The notes beneath the pieces were generated by a model. It was not told the DNA's origin and ran no database searches. It saw nothing but the letters and a program-made list of their open reading frames with translations. Both the position numbers and the translations under genes were made by a program. This document shows, one piece after another, positions 36,079 to 45,493 of a DNA stretch of 64,000 bases. This stretch comes from Streptomyces sp. NBC_00557 (lineage in GTDB: Bacteria; Actinomycetota; Actinomycetes; Streptomycetales; Streptomycetaceae): positions 8,370,001 through 8,434,000 of the forward strand of contig NZ_CP107796.1 in the NCBI RefSeq assembly GCF_036345995.1, read 5' to 3'. Numbering within the stretch: position 1 is the first letter of the stretch; each line of letters starts with the position of its first letter.

Positions 36079-36959
36079 CCACACCAGCCCGCGCACGCCT
36101 GCGCCGACTGCTCGACAGCAAGCAGCTCATCGTCGCCCCCGGCGTCTTCGACGGCATCACCGCCCACTTGACCCGACGCACCGGTCACACCGCCGCATAC
36201 CTGACCGGCGCCGGCGTCGCGGCCAGCGGCTTCGGGCTGCCCGACATCGGCCTGGTCACCCAGACCGAGATGGCCGAGCGAGCCCGGACGATGGTGCGCG
36301 TACTCGGCGACGTGCCACTGCTCGCCGACGCCGACACCGGCTATGGAGCCCCGATCAACGTCGTGCGGACGGTCCGCGAGTACCAGGACGCCGGTGTCGC
36401 CGCGATCCAGCTGGAGGACCAGGTGTTCCCCAAGCGCTGCGGCCACCTGCCCGGCAAAGAACTGGTCAGCGCCGACGACTTCGCCCGCACGCTGAACGCC
36501 GCACTCGAAGCCCGCACCGACGACAGGATGCTGGTCATCGCCCGCACCGACGCCCGCGGTCCGCTCGGGCTGGACGAAGCGATCGCGCGCGCCAACCGCT
36601 ACGCCGCCGAGGGCGCGGACATCCTGTTCGTCGAGGCACCGCACAGTGCCGAAGAGGTTGAGCGGATCGCCGCGGAAGTGAACGCCCCGCTGCTGCTCAA
36701 CCTGGTCATCGGTGGCCTCACGCCCGAGCAGTCCGCCGAGCGGCTCCAGCGGCTCGGCTTCGCCGTCGCGATCCATCCCTCAGCCGCCCTCGCGCACAGC
36801 GCGCTCGGCGCGTTGACCGCGATGTGCCGGCTGCGCGGCATCGAGGCTGACGAGTTCCTGCCCACGAAGCCCGACGAGTTCTTCAACCTCGTCGGCATGG
36901 CCGAATGGTTCGAGATCGGCCAGCGGCATCAGCCCGCTACGGAAAGAACGGGTGCTTGA
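36075..36959 (+). CDS. isocitrate lyase/PEP mutase superfamily lyase (methylisocitrate-lyase-like)
   Basis: 294 residues. It shows LIVAPGVFDGITAHL, the Mg-binding DADTGYGAP and the catalytic loop KRCGHLPGK, with EDQ just before. These are hallmarks of enzymes that cleave 2-hydroxy-dicarboxylates to pyruvate plus a second acid. With LeuCD-like hydratase genes next door, a substrate such as a methyl- or dimethyl-malate is plausible. The ATG at 36075 overlaps the previous stop. Confidence 0.9.
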   Translation: MTTPARARLRRLLDSKQLIVAPGVFDGITAHLTRRTGHTAAYLTGAGVAASGFGLPDIGLVTQTEMAERARTMVRVLGDVPLLADADTGYGAPINVVRTVREYQDAGVAAIQLEDQVFPKRCGHLPGKELVSADDFARTLNAALEARTDDRMLVIARTDARGPLGLDEAIARANRYAAEGADILFVEAPHSAEEVERIAAEVNAPLLLNLVIGGLTPEQSAERLQRLGFAVAIHPSAALAHSALGALTAMCRLRGIEADEFLPTKPDEFFNLVGMAEWFEIGQRHQPATERTGA

Positions 36960-36960
36960 G

Positions 36961-38211
36961 ATGGGCATGACCATGATCGAGCGGATCCTCGCTCGCAAGG
37001 CCGGTCTCGCGTCCGTCACGGCCGGCGACACCGTGACCGTGGACGTCGACATGACGGTCCTGATCGACCTGCAATTCGCCACCGGCTGGCTGCAGCCGCT
37101 TAGGATCGCCGACCCCGGCAAGGTCGCGATCGTCATGGACCACGCGGTCCCGGCACCGACGGTCAAGGACGCTGCCGGCGGCCCGCAGGCCCGGAAGTTC
37201 GCCGCCGAGTTCGGCGTCGAACGGTTCTACGACGTCGGACGGCACGGCATCTGCCACCAGGTGATCGCCGAGAACGGTCTGGCCCGACCCGGGCAGATCC
37301 TGGCCTGCACCGACAGCCACACCTGCGCCGGCGGTGCGTACAACTGCGCCGCACGCGGCCTCGGCCCGGCCGAGGTCTACTCGATCCTGTGCACGGGCCG
37401 CACCTGGTTCCAGGTCAGCCCCACGATCCGCTACCAACTGGTGGGGGAGTTGCCTGCAGGCGTCAGCGGTAAGGATGTGTTCCTGCATATCGCGAACGCC
37501 TTCGGCGACGCCACGAACCACAACCTGGAGTACGGCGGTCCCGGCCTGGCCTCGATCCCGCTGCACGACCGGCGGACGATCGCCACTCAGGGCGCGGAGG
37601 TCTCGGCGGACTTCTCGACGTTCGCCTACGACGACGTGCTCGCCGCGCACTTCCAGGCGCTCGGTGTCACCGGCTGCGAGCCGGCGCACGCCGACCCTGA
37701 CGCGGTCTACGCCGACGTGCGCGAGGTCGACCTGTCCGGCCTGGTGCCGTACGTGGCCCGGCCGGGAACGGTCTCCCGTAACGGCCTGCCGGTCACCGGC
37801 ATCGAATCCCGCAGGATCGACCAGGCGTTCATCGGCTCGTGCGCCAACGGCCAGCTCGACGACCTGCGCATCGCCGCCGACGTGCTGCGCGGCAAGCAGG
37901 TGGCGCCCGGCGTCAGGCTGATCGTCACCCCGGCCAGCCAGCAGGTCTACCGCGACGCGATGCGCCTGGGCTATCTACAGGACATCGCCGACGCCGGAGC
38001 CGTCGTCACCAACGCCACCTGCGGCGCCTGCTTCGGATACCACATGGGCCTGCTCGGACCTGGCGAGGTGTGCATCACCTCGTCCACCCGCAACTTCACC
38101 GGCCGGATGGGATCCACCGAGGCCGAGATCTACATGGCGTCCCCGGCTACTGTCGCGGCCTCCGCGATCGCCGGCCGCATCACCGACGCCCGACAGGAGG
38201 CATCCCGATGA
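36961..38211 (+). CDS. aconitase-family hydratase, large subunit (LeuC-like)
   Basis: About 416 residues. It shows [20 protein letters not shown] and the Fe-S ligands in [14 protein letters not shown] and [14 protein letters not shown] (three Cys for a [4Fe-4S] cluster). [12 protein letters not shown] is the usual signature. It is slightly shorter than housekeeping LeuC and forms a pair with the small-subunit gene that overlaps its end. In related operons such pairs hydrate substituted maleates. The start may also be GTG 36952 or ATG 36967. Confidence 0.9.
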   Translation: MGMTMIERILARKAGLASVTAGDTVTVDVDMTVLIDLQFATGWLQPLRIADPGKVAIVMDHAVPAPTVKDAAGGPQARKFAAEFGVERFYDVGRHGICHQVIAENGLARPGQILACTDSHTCAGGAYNCAARGLGPAEVYSILCTGRTWFQVSPTIRYQLVGELPAGVSGKDVFLHIANAFGDATNHNLEYGGPGLASIPLHDRRTIATQGAEVSADFSTFAYDDVLAAHFQALGVTGCEPAHADPDAVYADVREVDLSGLVPYVARPGTVSRNGLPVTGIESRRIDQAFIGSCANGQLDDLRIAADVLRGKQVAPGVRLIVTPASQQVYRDAMRLGYLQDIADAGAVVTNATCGACFGYHMGLLGPGEVCITSSTRNFTGRMGSTEAEIYMASPATVAASAIAGRITDARQEASR

Positions 38212-38801
38212 CCGCATCGAACTCGGCGCCGTCCCAGGCCAGGAGGCTGTGGGTGACCGGACGCGTCTGGGTGTTCGGGCACGGCCTGACCACCGACGAC
38301 ATGTACCCGCCGGACGCGATGAAACTCGACATCCCCGAGGCCGCCAAGCAGGTCTTCCACGCCGTCCGCCCCGGCTGGACGAGCGAGGTCCAGCCGGGCG
38401 ACGTCGTCGTGGCCGGACGCAACTTCGGCCTCGGCTCCTCCCGCCCGGTCGCGGCGCTGTTCCGGCAACTCGGCGTGGCCGCGCTGATAGCCGAAGAGTT
38501 CAACTCCCTGTTCTTCCGCAACGCCGTCAACGCCGGCCTGCCGGCGATGACGGTCCCCGACGCGACGGCGGTCTTCCGCGACGGCGACACCGCCACGCTC
38601 GACCTGGCAGCCGGAACCTGGGCGAACCAGGCCACGAACGACTCCGGCACCGTGCCGAAGCTGCCCGACCTCGTCCTGGACATCATCGCCGATGGCGGCG
38701 TGCTGCCGCGGCTCGCTCGCCAGGGCTACCTGCCCGCAGAGCTGGCCGACTTCCTCGCCTCGCCCGCCGTGGCGGCGGCCGGCCAGGGCAGCGGCGCATG
38801 A
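38208..38801 (+). CDS. aconitase-family hydratase, small subunit (LeuD-like)
   Basis: 197 residues. The swivel-domain pattern includes [33 protein letters not shown] and [20 protein letters not shown], where GLGSSR is the substrate-binding loop. The ATG at 38208 has AGGAGG seven bases upstream and overlaps the large-subunit stop (ATGA). The two subunits should form one hydratase. Confidence 0.92.
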   Translation: MTASNSAPSQARRLWVTGRVWVFGHGLTTDDMYPPDAMKLDIPEAAKQVFHAVRPGWTSEVQPGDVVVAGRNFGLGSSRPVAALFRQLGVAALIAEEFNSLFFRNAVNAGLPAMTVPDATAVFRDGDTATLDLAAGTWANQATNDSGTVPKLPDLVLDIIADGGVLPRLARQGYLPAELADFLASPAVAAAGQGSGA

Positions 38802-39499
38802 GCGGGCTGGCGCGGGGGATCGTGCGCATCCCCACCCGCGGCGACGGCGACAACTGCTTCCTGATCGAGGAGGACGACGGCCTCACGCTGGTCGACGTCG
38901 GTTGGAAGAACGCCCCCACCGTCATCCGGCAGGCCGTGGAGGCGGCGGGCCGAACGCTGACCGACATCAGCCGGATCGTGATCACCCACGCCCATCCCGA
39001 CCACGTCCGAGGCCTGGCCGAACTGGTCGCCCGAACCGGCGGTGCCGACGTGTTCATCCACGAGCTGGAAGAGCGGTGGCTCACCGCCGGCCGGGTCCCG
39101 CGCCACGGCAGGTCCGGGGCGCTCGGCCGGGCGATCGACCACCTGCCGCTGCTGCACTGGCAGCCGGTCGCGGCCACCCGAACGGTGACCGGCGGCGAAT
39201 CCATCGGCTCGCTGCGCGTCATCCACACCCCCGGGCACAGCCCCGGCCACATCGTGCTGCTCCACGAACCGACCCGGACACTGCTCGTCGGCGACGCCGT
39301 GTTCCACCGCAGCGGACTGGCCCTCGGTCCGGCGGCGCTGGCCGCCGACCCCGCCGCCCGACCCGCGAGCCTGCTGCGCATGCCCCGCGACGTGCACGCC
39401 GTCGGATTCGCTCACGGACAACCGCTCAGCGGTGAACGGATCTCCGCTTTCCACGACTTCCACCAGGCGATTGCGGCAGGCGAGGCGAGACACGCATGA
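38798..39499 (+). CDS. metallo-beta-lactamase-fold hydrolase
   Basis: 233 residues. It shows the zinc motif [10 protein letters not shown], then [24 protein letters not shown] and the last ligand in [11 protein letters not shown]. The compact size and lack of extra domains suggest a hydrolase for a thioester, lactone or similar small ester. It closes the operon, overlapping the LeuD-like stop (ATGA), so it probably acts on an intermediate or product of that pathway. Confidence 0.88.
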   Translation: MSGLARGIVRIPTRGDGDNCFLIEEDDGLTLVDVGWKNAPTVIRQAVEAAGRTLTDISRIVITHAHPDHVRGLAELVARTGGADVFIHELEERWLTAGRVPRHGRSGALGRAIDHLPLLHWQPVAATRTVTGGESIGSLRVIHTPGHSPGHIVLLHEPTRTLLVGDAVFHRSGLALGPAALAADPAARPASLLRMPRDVHAVGFAHGQPLSGERISAFHDFHQAIAAGEARHA

Positions 39500-39558
39500 C
39501 GGACCTCTGTCGGCGGTCGCGCATTTCGGCTCTGTCGGCGATCTTGTGAGGCGGTAAA

Positions 39559-39775
39559 TGGCCGCCTACGGCGAGCTTGTCATGGCCGCCGTCAGACGGT
39601 GTGGGACAGCGAGCCGTGCCTGCCCGTGGCCCAGCCCTCCGACCCGGGCCGGGTGGGCCGGCACGGTTGGGAGATCGTGATAGCGGTCTGCCGCAGTTTC
39701 GAGATGCACCGGGAGCCGGTGGGCAAGCCGATCGTGGCCGCCGTGGCGCTGGCCGACGACCGGTCGGGGACGAGG
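39559..39775 (+). pseudogene. relic of a HATPase (anti-sigma type) C-terminus
   Basis: The frame from 39599 reads VWDSEPCLPVAQPSDPGRVG, then HGWEIVIAVCRSFEMHREPV and GKPIVAAVALADD. This matches the end of Streptomyces ATP-binding anti-sigma-type proteins. A preceding bit (ELVMAAVRR) lies one frame off. The N-terminal half is missing. Confidence 0.65.
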
Positions 39776-40157
39776 CCAGTGACCAGGTCTGCTGATCACG
39801 CCGCCCGGCCCGACTCGCTGCTGTTGCTCGCATCGACGATCTCGCGCCAGGGTGTTTCTCCGACCCGCCGCCGCGGGGGTCCGCAAGCCGGGGTCGGCAG
39901 CACCGGCTCGGTTGAAGAACACTGGGCGTCCGTTGTGTCCAAGGGGGCAGCGGCGACGGCGCTTGGAAGATCCTTGACAAGCGATGAGAGGCCCGCCGAC
40001 GGGGGGAGCGGGCCGCTCACCAATCGCAATCATGTACTGGTGATCAGGTCGCGAGTGCACTCGACGTAGCTCGGTTGGGCAACGATGTGCTCGGTTGGCT
40101 TGTCGCTGGGGCGACGAGCGGCAGGCGACCCCGGCCGACGCCATCGGGCGATCACAC
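39776..40157. other. intergenic stretch, nothing recognised
   Basis: About 380 bp between a relic and a small leftward gene. Open frames on either strand have mixed codon bias. No RNA gene, repeat or promoter consensus was seen. Confidence 0.5.
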
Positions 40158-40394
40158 TTAGCCGGAGGAGGGCCGGCTGGTCACCAGCCAGGATCGCGCC
40201 GGCTCTGCCATGCGCGTGGTGTCCACCGTGAGGTGGAGACGTGTTCCGCCGTCGGCGCCTGCTGGGTAGCTGCGCTGTTCGGTGGCGTCGAAGCAACGGC
40301 GGAGGACCTCCGCGACATGGCGAGCCGCCTCCGGGGTCGCGGCGATGATACGGACCTGCGCGTGTCCGGGCGGTGGCAGTTCCGGTGACTTCAT
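40158..40394 (-). CDS. small conserved-looking protein of unknown function
   Basis: 78 residues starting MKSPELPPPGHAQVRIIAAT and containing AARHVAEVLRRCFDATEQRS. Codon use is gene-like and GAGGGCACC precedes the ATG at 40394. The start overlaps the stop of the small membrane gene by four bases. I do not recognise a domain. The beta-alpha-beta pattern resembles a small ferredoxin-like fold. Confidence 0.6.
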   Translation of the reverse strand: MKSPELPPPGHAQVRIIAATPEAARHVAEVLRRCFDATEQRSYPAGADGGTRLHLTVDTTRMAEPARSWLVTSRPSSG

Positions 40395-40612
40395 GGTGCC
40401 CTCTTGGTCCTCACGGAGTGTGGCGCCGCCAGGGGGCCCACTCGAGGCGGCCGCCCCGGGCTCTTCCGGTTTCGCCGACCGATTCCCGGTAGGGCGTCGC
40501 TGTAGTGGAAGCCACCGATCCTTTCGGCATGCTGAGCGTTGAGCCGGTGGATCACGAACATTCCCGCGCTGATCACGACGATGAGCACGGCGATCATGAC
40601 GACTGTCTCCAC
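40391..40612 (-). CDS. small single-pass membrane protein
   Basis: 73 residues. An N-terminal helix (VVMIAVLIVVISAGMFVIH) is followed by a basic cytosolic-type tail with GGFHYSDALPGIGRRN. The GTG at 40612 has a strong site (GAGGTGAGGAC). It lies 4 bp downstream of the DUF5994 gene and overlaps the 78-residue gene, so the three form one leftward operon. Function unknown. Confidence 0.65.
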   Translation of the reverse strand: METVVMIAVLIVVISAGMFVIHRLNAQHAERIGGFHYSDALPGIGRRNRKSPGRPPRVGPLAAPHSVRTKRAP

Positions 40613-40616
40613 GTCC

Positions 40617-41165
40617 TCACCTCCTCGGGTCGGAACTCAAGAGCCCAGCCTCCGAAGCGGCTCCGCCGTCGGTCTCCCATTCCTCTTCCCGGCTCCGGAC
40701 CTCTGCCGCGTTGCGGCTCATGGCCTCGTCGGCCATCAGACCGCTGGCGGTGCAGAGGCTTCCCGGAACGGCTGCTGACGCCATCAGCCGGGCGGCGGCG
40801 GTCGGCTCCGTCTCCGGTGGGATCACCAGCAGGTCCAGGCGGCCCACCGTGTAGGAGAGGAGGATCAGTTTGTTCGGGTCCTGTTCGGCGGCGAACCAGC
40901 CGACGTGCACGATGTGCCCGGTGACAGGCACCTTGTGCGGGATGACGGGCCAGTGGGCCGGGTTCACGATGACGCGGGTGATCCGGCCCCAGCGCGCATC
41001 CAGCGCGTCCGTCAGGCCGGGGATCTCCCGGAGGAGATCGCGGGAGCGGGGCCACCAGGCACCGTCCAGGAGACCTGGAGCCGAGGCCGGCGGGGTCAGG
41101 GACAGCCGGGCTGGCGCTGAGGACAGCCGCTCTTCGGTGATCGCATGGTCGATGGTCGCAGTCAT
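40617..41165 (-). CDS. DUF5994 family protein
   Basis: 182 residues. It shows the family core LLDGAWWPRSRDLLREIPGL, WGRITRVIVNPAHWPVIP, HIVHVGWFAAEQDPNKLILL and DLLVIPPETEPTAAARLMA. The family is widespread in Streptomyces and its function is unknown. The last 40 residues are acidic and variable. First gene of a three-gene leftward operon. Confidence 0.85.
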   Translation of the reverse strand: MTATIDHAITEERLSSAPARLSLTPPASAPGLLDGAWWPRSRDLLREIPGLTDALDARWGRITRVIVNPAHWPVIPHKVPVTGHIVHVGWFAAEQDPNKLILLSYTVGRLDLLVIPPETEPTAAARLMASAAVPGSLCTASGLMADEAMSRNAAEVRSREEEWETDGGAASEAGLLSSDPRR

Positions 41166-41369
41166 GACGCGGACCTGTCCCCGGGGCTGGTCTTCGACGT
41201 CCCGGTGTTGTTGCTCGCCAGGAACGACACCGACATGGCGGCCGGTGTGCGAAGTACTCCCGGTGCTTTCACTCTACGCCGTTGCGAGGCCCCCAGACGT
41301 GTACGTGACCAGGCATTTTCCCGAGAGGGCGCTGTCCGGAGCCGCTGGTGAGCGGCGCCGGCGCGGCCC

Positions 41370-41528
41370 GTGCGGACCGGCACCGTCATCCAGATCGAAC
41401 AGATCCCGGCCGACACCAGCAGTCATAATGACGTCTGGAGGTACGGCGCCCGTAGTGTCCTCCCGCTGGGAGGCACCGGTTTCAAGGCGGTCGAGGCCGT
41501 GCCGCCGGTGGGGGTGGATGTCCGGTAG
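41370..41528 (+). CDS. possible 52-residue protein
   Basis: GTG 41370 follows an in-frame stop. The frame has strong G/C third-position bias and reads VRTGTVIQIEQIPADTSSHN and VLPLGGTGFKAVEAVPPVGV before a TAG. I do not recognise it. It lies 43 bp before the CorA-like gene and could be an upstream small gene or a relic tail. Confidence 0.4.
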   Translation: MRTGTVIQIEQIPADTSSHNDVWRYGARSVLPLGGTGFKAVEAVPPVGVDVR

Positions 41529-41571
41529 CGATGCCCGCTTTTGTTCCATTGGTGCCGTTAGGGTGCGCGAC

Positions 41572-42546
41572 ATGGCCCGTACTCGGCTGTACCGCGACGG
41601 CATCCTGGTCGAGGAGGACTTCCCGGTTCGGGACATCTCCCGGCACCTGGCGGATCCGTCCTCGACCGTGTGGCTGAACCTGCGTCGGCCGACCCGCGCC
41701 GAGTTCACGGAGGTCGGCGAGGAACTCGGTCTCCACGAGCTTGCTCTTGAGGACGCGCTGCACGAGGGACAGCGGGCGAAACTCGACAGCTACCGCACCC
41801 ACCACTTCCTCAGCGTCTACGCTGTCGCCGTCGACCCGGACGACGCCGCACTGACGATGAGGGAGCTCGCGGTCATCCTCACGCCGCAGGCGCTGATCAC
41901 CGTCTGCAAGGACGCCGAGTTCGCCCTCGACGAGGTGGTCGCCCGCTGGGACCGTACCCCGGCTCTCGCGGCACACGGGGTCGCCTTCCTGTTGCACGGA
42001 CTGCTCGACCATGTCGTCGACGGGCACTTCGCCGCGGTGCAGCAGCTCGAGGAGCGTATCGAGGAACTGGACGATCTGCTCTTCGCCGAAAGCAGTCGGC
42101 AGATCCAGACCGTTCAGCGCCGTTCCTACGCCCTGCGGAAATCACTGGTTCGGCTTCGTCGCGTCGTGCTGCCCATGCGGGAGGTCGTCAACGCCCTCAT
42201 GCGCCCCGACCTCAAGGTCGTCGACGGCCCCCTGCTGCCGTACTACCGCGATGTGTACGACCACGTGCTGCGTGTCAGTGAGTGGACGGAGTCACTGCGC
42301 GACCTGGTGGCCTCGGTGATGGAGGCCAACCTGTCGGTGCAGGCCAACGCGATGAACCTGGTCATGAAGAAGGTGACGAGTTGGGCCGCGATCATCGCCG
42401 TGCCCACGGCCATCACCGGCTTCTACGGCCAGAACCTCCCCTACCCGGGCTTCGGACACCAGTGGGGGTTCATCGTCTCCAGCGCCGTTATCGCCGTTGC
42501 CTCTCTCATGCTGTATTTCGCTTTCAAACACTGGGACTGGCTCTGA
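41572..42546 (+). CDS. CorA-family metal ion transporter with GQN in place of GMN
   Basis: 324 residues. The N-terminal alpha/beta domain reads VWLNLRRPTRAEFTEVGEEL and LEDALHEGQRAKLDSYRTHH. A long helical stalk (VQQLEERIEELDDLLFAESS) leads to two C-terminal transmembrane helices. The pore-loop signature, usually YGMN, reads FYGQNLPYPGFG here. A basic/aromatic tail (FKHWDWL) ends it. CorA proteins carry Mg, Co or other divalent ions. The Met-to-Gln change may alter selectivity. The ATG at 41572 is chosen by alignment; the ribosome site is weak. Confidence 0.88.
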   Translation: MARTRLYRDGILVEEDFPVRDISRHLADPSSTVWLNLRRPTRAEFTEVGEELGLHELALEDALHEGQRAKLDSYRTHHFLSVYAVAVDPDDAALTMRELAVILTPQALITVCKDAEFALDEVVARWDRTPALAAHGVAFLLHGLLDHVVDGHFAAVQQLEERIEELDDLLFAESSRQIQTVQRRSYALRKSLVRLRRVVLPMREVVNALMRPDLKVVDGPLLPYYRDVYDHVLRVSEWTESLRDLVASVMEANLSVQANAMNLVMKKVTSWAAIIAVPTAITGFYGQNLPYPGFGHQWGFIVSSAVIAVASLMLYFAFKHWDWL

Positions 42547-42593
42547 CCGCACACGCTCCTGCGCGCTCGTCGGCAGATGAGCCATCACCAGGG

Positions 42594-42641
42594 AGCGTCT
42601 GCGTCCACAACGCCGGCCGCTCCCAGATGGCCGCCGCCTAC
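42594..42641 (+). pseudogene. arsenate reductase N-terminal scrap
   Basis: The frame reads SVCVHNAGRSQMAAAY, the catalytic Cys loop of low-molecular-weight-phosphatase-type arsenate reductases. Homology ends after 16 codons. Confidence 0.55.
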
Positions 42642-42999
42642 CGTGTGCCGTGGAAGGAGCCCTCGGAGCGCGACCCCGGTATCCGAAGCGGCTCTGAGGC
42701 GGTCAGCTCAGGGAATCCGATAAGGCGGTCGCGATCACCTTGGATCACGCAGGCGGGGCGAGAGGTGAGGCAGCGTTGCGGACCTTGGCCGTTGCGGCAT
42801 CCTGTCCCGTGAGCGCGGCGTTCCCCAGGGCGAGCAGGTTGAGGGCGGTGGCGTAGGTGTGGAGCCGGGGGGCTTCCAGGAACCGGCAGTGCCCTTGCCT
42901 CGGTGCGGCAAGTGGTCAATGGTCTACGGCAGACCCTGTCCACAACGGCCGGTATCGCACGGTCACCGTGGCGCTGTTGCGGCTCGGCGGCGTACGGGC

Positions 43000-43385
43000 C
43001 GTGCGGGACATGCCGGGCGTGGACTGGGAGGCCGTCCGGGGTCTGCCCAAGGGCGCGGTGTCGCCGCTGCGCGAGTACGCGGCCCTGGCCCTCACCCGGG
43101 CCACGGTGGTGACGGGCTTCGCGCAAGCCCTGGCCGACCGGCACGGTACGACGGTGTGGGCCTGGAACTCCCCGTACTCCGGGGGCTGGGGAGTGGACTG
43201 GGAGCGTGTCGACAGGGGCCCACGAAGGCGGAGGTCCTCAAGGAGCCGTGCGCCGACCCGGCCGCCGCCGCGTACGCCGGCGAGATCGTCCTGTGCCCGG
43301 AGTGGGGCAAGGTGACCCGCGCCGCGCGCGAGCTGCTGGTGCTGGACGCCGCGGTCATCCTCGACACTGAGACCACCAGCCTGGT
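43000..43385 (+). pseudogene. frameshifted relic ending in an exonuclease-like motif
   Basis: One frame reads LREYAALALTRATVVTGFAQ and GTTVWAWNSPYSGGWGVDWE. Near 43215 the sense passes to another frame, ADPAAAAYAGEIVLCPEWGK, ending ARELLVLDAAVILDTETTSL. The last motif is the start of a DEDD 3'-5' exonuclease domain. The sequence then switches to an oppositely oriented gene fragment. The parent family is otherwise unknown to me. Confidence 0.45.
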
Positions 43386-43845
43386 TCTCGGTGTGATGCG
43401 CGTCGTCCAGGCTCTCTTCGCGCTTTTTCCAGCCACGCAGCGCCTCAACGAACTCCCGGGCACCGGCACCGTGCCAGTTCGCGTCAGACTGCTGGATATT
43501 CCAGCACAGCTCGGCACTGGTCCACCCCATGGAGTCCAGCTCGTACAGCAGCTCGACGATGCCGTCTTCGTTGAACGGGCTGACCGCGGCGTCGAGACCA
43601 ACGTCGCTGCCACTGCCGAACGCCCAGTCGACGTCGGGCAGCTCCTGCACGAAGACGAACTCCCCGAACCCGCCCCCGGACGTGACGTACGGCAGCGGTT
43701 GCAGGTCGGCGTCGAGCAGCCGCACCTCGGCACCTGGCAGGCCTGTCGCTGGCCGGCGACGCCGCCGGGGCTTCGGGACGTGACCACCGTCGAAGGCACG
43801 GTGGTTGTCCTGAACATAGCGATCGCGGTGCAACAGGCACGACAA
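43386..43845 (-). pseudogene. fragment of an unidentified gene
   Basis: The leftward frame reads GAEVRLLDADLQPLPYVTSG, FGEFVFVQELPDVDWAFGSG and VELLYELDSMGWTSAELCWN with good codon bias. It loses coding character where it meets the exonuclease relic at about 43385. There is no clear start. No family recognised. Confidence 0.45.
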
Positions 43846-43928
43846 GTTGCCCCGAGCCCTTGACCCAGTTGGTTTCGTTACGCAACTCTGGTGTTCAGAC
43901 CCCTTAATGGCGAGGAGGCTGGCTCACG

Positions 43929-44435
43929 GTGGAGTGGACTGGTGCGCGGTACGCGGACAAACCGACGGTGGAGGTGCGGACGTGGGTCGCCGCCTCGCCT
44001 GAGCGAGTGTGGAAGCTGGTCTCGGACGTTGAGCTGATGCCGGACCTCAGTGATGAGCTCCAGTCGATCGAGTGGCTGGACGGAGCCGCACGGCCCGCCG
44101 TCGGGGCCAGGTTCGTGGGGCGCAGCAAGCATGACGCGCTCGGTGAGTGGGCGACCACCTCCACCGTGGTCGAATGCGTCCCGGAGCGGGTGTTCGCGTG
44201 GGCAGTGGAGGACCCGGAGCATCCCACGGCCGTGTGGCGCTTCGTGCTGGAACCCCGGCACGGCGGCACCGAACTGACGGAGTGGATGCAGATGGGGCCG
44301 GCGCGATCCGGCTTGTCCTTCGCCATCGACCGCATGCCGGAGAAGGAACAGAAGATCGTGTTCGTGCGGATGCGGGAGTTCGAGCGCAACATGACGGCCA
44401 CACTGGAGCGGATCAAGAAGCTGGCGGAGTCGTGA
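43929..44435 (+). CDS. SRPBCC (polyketide cyclase-like) protein
   Basis: 168 residues with the START-like pattern VEVRTWVAASPERVWKLVSD, then a long beta region (GARFVGRSKHDALGEWATTS) and a C-terminal helix (EFERNMTATLERIKKL). The fold binds hydrophobic ligands; function unknown. The GTG at 43929 starts the frame. Its stop overlaps the next ATG (TGATG), so it is coupled to the flavin monooxygenase gene. Confidence 0.85.
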   Translation: MEWTGARYADKPTVEVRTWVAASPERVWKLVSDVELMPDLSDELQSIEWLDGAARPAVGARFVGRSKHDALGEWATTSTVVECVPERVFAWAVEDPEHPTAVWRFVLEPRHGGTELTEWMQMGPARSGLSFAIDRMPEKEQKIVFVRMREFERNMTATLERIKKLAES

Positions 44436-45493
44436 TGCGGACCGCCACGACGATCGAGGCGTCCGGCTTCGACTCCTGGTCCCAGCAGGCCGACTTCGTC
44501 ACCGAGGCAGAGAAGCTGGGGCTCGACATCTGTTGGGTGGCCGAGGCGTGGGGTTCCGATGCCCCCTCCGCGCTGGGCTTCTACGCGGCGCGAACCGAGC
44601 GGATGCTGCTGGGGTCCGCCGTCATGCAGGTCGGCACCCGTACGCCGGTCGCGCTCGCCCAGACGGCCATCACTCTGTCCAACCTCTCCGGAGGGCGGTT
44701 CGTCCTCGGTCTGGGCGCTTCCGGTCCGCAGGTGATGGAGGGCCTGCACGGAGTGCCCTTCGCCCGCCCGCTGGCACGCGTTCGCGAGACGGTGGAGATC
44801 GTGCGGCAGGTGGTCGCGGGCGGCAAGGTCTTCTACTCCGGCAGTGAGTTCCGGATTCCCCTGCCCGGTGGTGACGCGGTGCCGATGCGCCTGTCCATGC
44901 GCGCCGAGCACCGGGTCCCGATCTACCTGGCCGCCCTGTCGCCGGCCATGCTCCGTCTGACCGGACAGGTCGCGGACGGCTGGCTCGGCACCAGCTTCGT
45001 ACCGGAAGGGTCCGCCGAGGCCTACTTCGCCCACCTGGACCAGGGCCTGGCACGAGCCGGGCGTACCCGCGCGGACCTGGACGTCTGCCAGGGTGCCGAG
45101 GTCTCGTTCGCGCCGGACGAGGAGACGCTGAGCGCCATGGTCGCCAGCCGTAAGAAGGAACTCGCCTTCAGTCTCGGCGGGATGGGTTCCGCGTCGACCA
45201 ACTTCTACAATCAGGCCTACAGCCGTCAGGGCTGGGCGGAGGTGGCCGCGCAGGTGCGGGAACGCTGGCAGGCCGGCGACCGCGACGGCGCGGCCGGCCT
45301 CGTCACCAACGAGATGGTGCTGGCCACCACGCTCATCGGCACGGAGGACATGGTGCGGCAACGGCTGCGGGTGTGGCGCGACGCGGGCGTGAACACCGTC
45401 CGTCTCTATCCGGCAGGGGACACCATGGAGGCCAGACTGGCCACGCTGGGAAGGGCCATTGAGCTGGTCCACGAGGCGGGTGGCGGGGCATGA
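44435..45493 (+). CDS. LLM-class flavin-dependent oxidoreductase (luciferase/F420 fold)
   Basis: 352 residues. It shows TEAEKLGLDICWVAEAWGSD, TERMLLGSAVMQVGTRTPVA, GGRFVLGLGASGPQVMEGLH and IYLAALSPAMLRLTGQVADG. These fit the bacterial-luciferase-like barrel that uses FMNH2 or F420. Substrate unknown. It is the middle gene of a three-gene operon, with overlapping starts on both sides. Confidence 0.9.
   Translation: MRTATTIEASGFDSWSQQADFVTEAEKLGLDICWVAEAWGSDAPSALGFYAARTERMLLGSAVMQVGTRTPVALAQTAITLSNLSGGRFVLGLGASGPQVMEGLHGVPFARPLARVRETVEIVRQVVAGGKVFYSGSEFRIPLPGGDAVPMRLSMRAEHRVPIYLAALSPAMLRLTGQVADGWLGTSFVPEGSAEAYFAHLDQGLARAGRTRADLDVCQGAEVSFAPDEETLSAMVASRKKELAFSLGGMGSASTNFYNQAYSRQGWAEVAAQVRERWQAGDRDGAAGLVTNEMVLATTLIGTEDMVRQRLRVWRDAGVNTVRLYPAGDTMEARLATLGRAIELVHEAGGGA

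Noticed and set aside
42745..42892. Leftward tail reading LHTYATALNLLALGNAALTG
   Set aside because: It looks like the end of a transposase or other gene, but I could not match it to a family and it has no upstream continuation.
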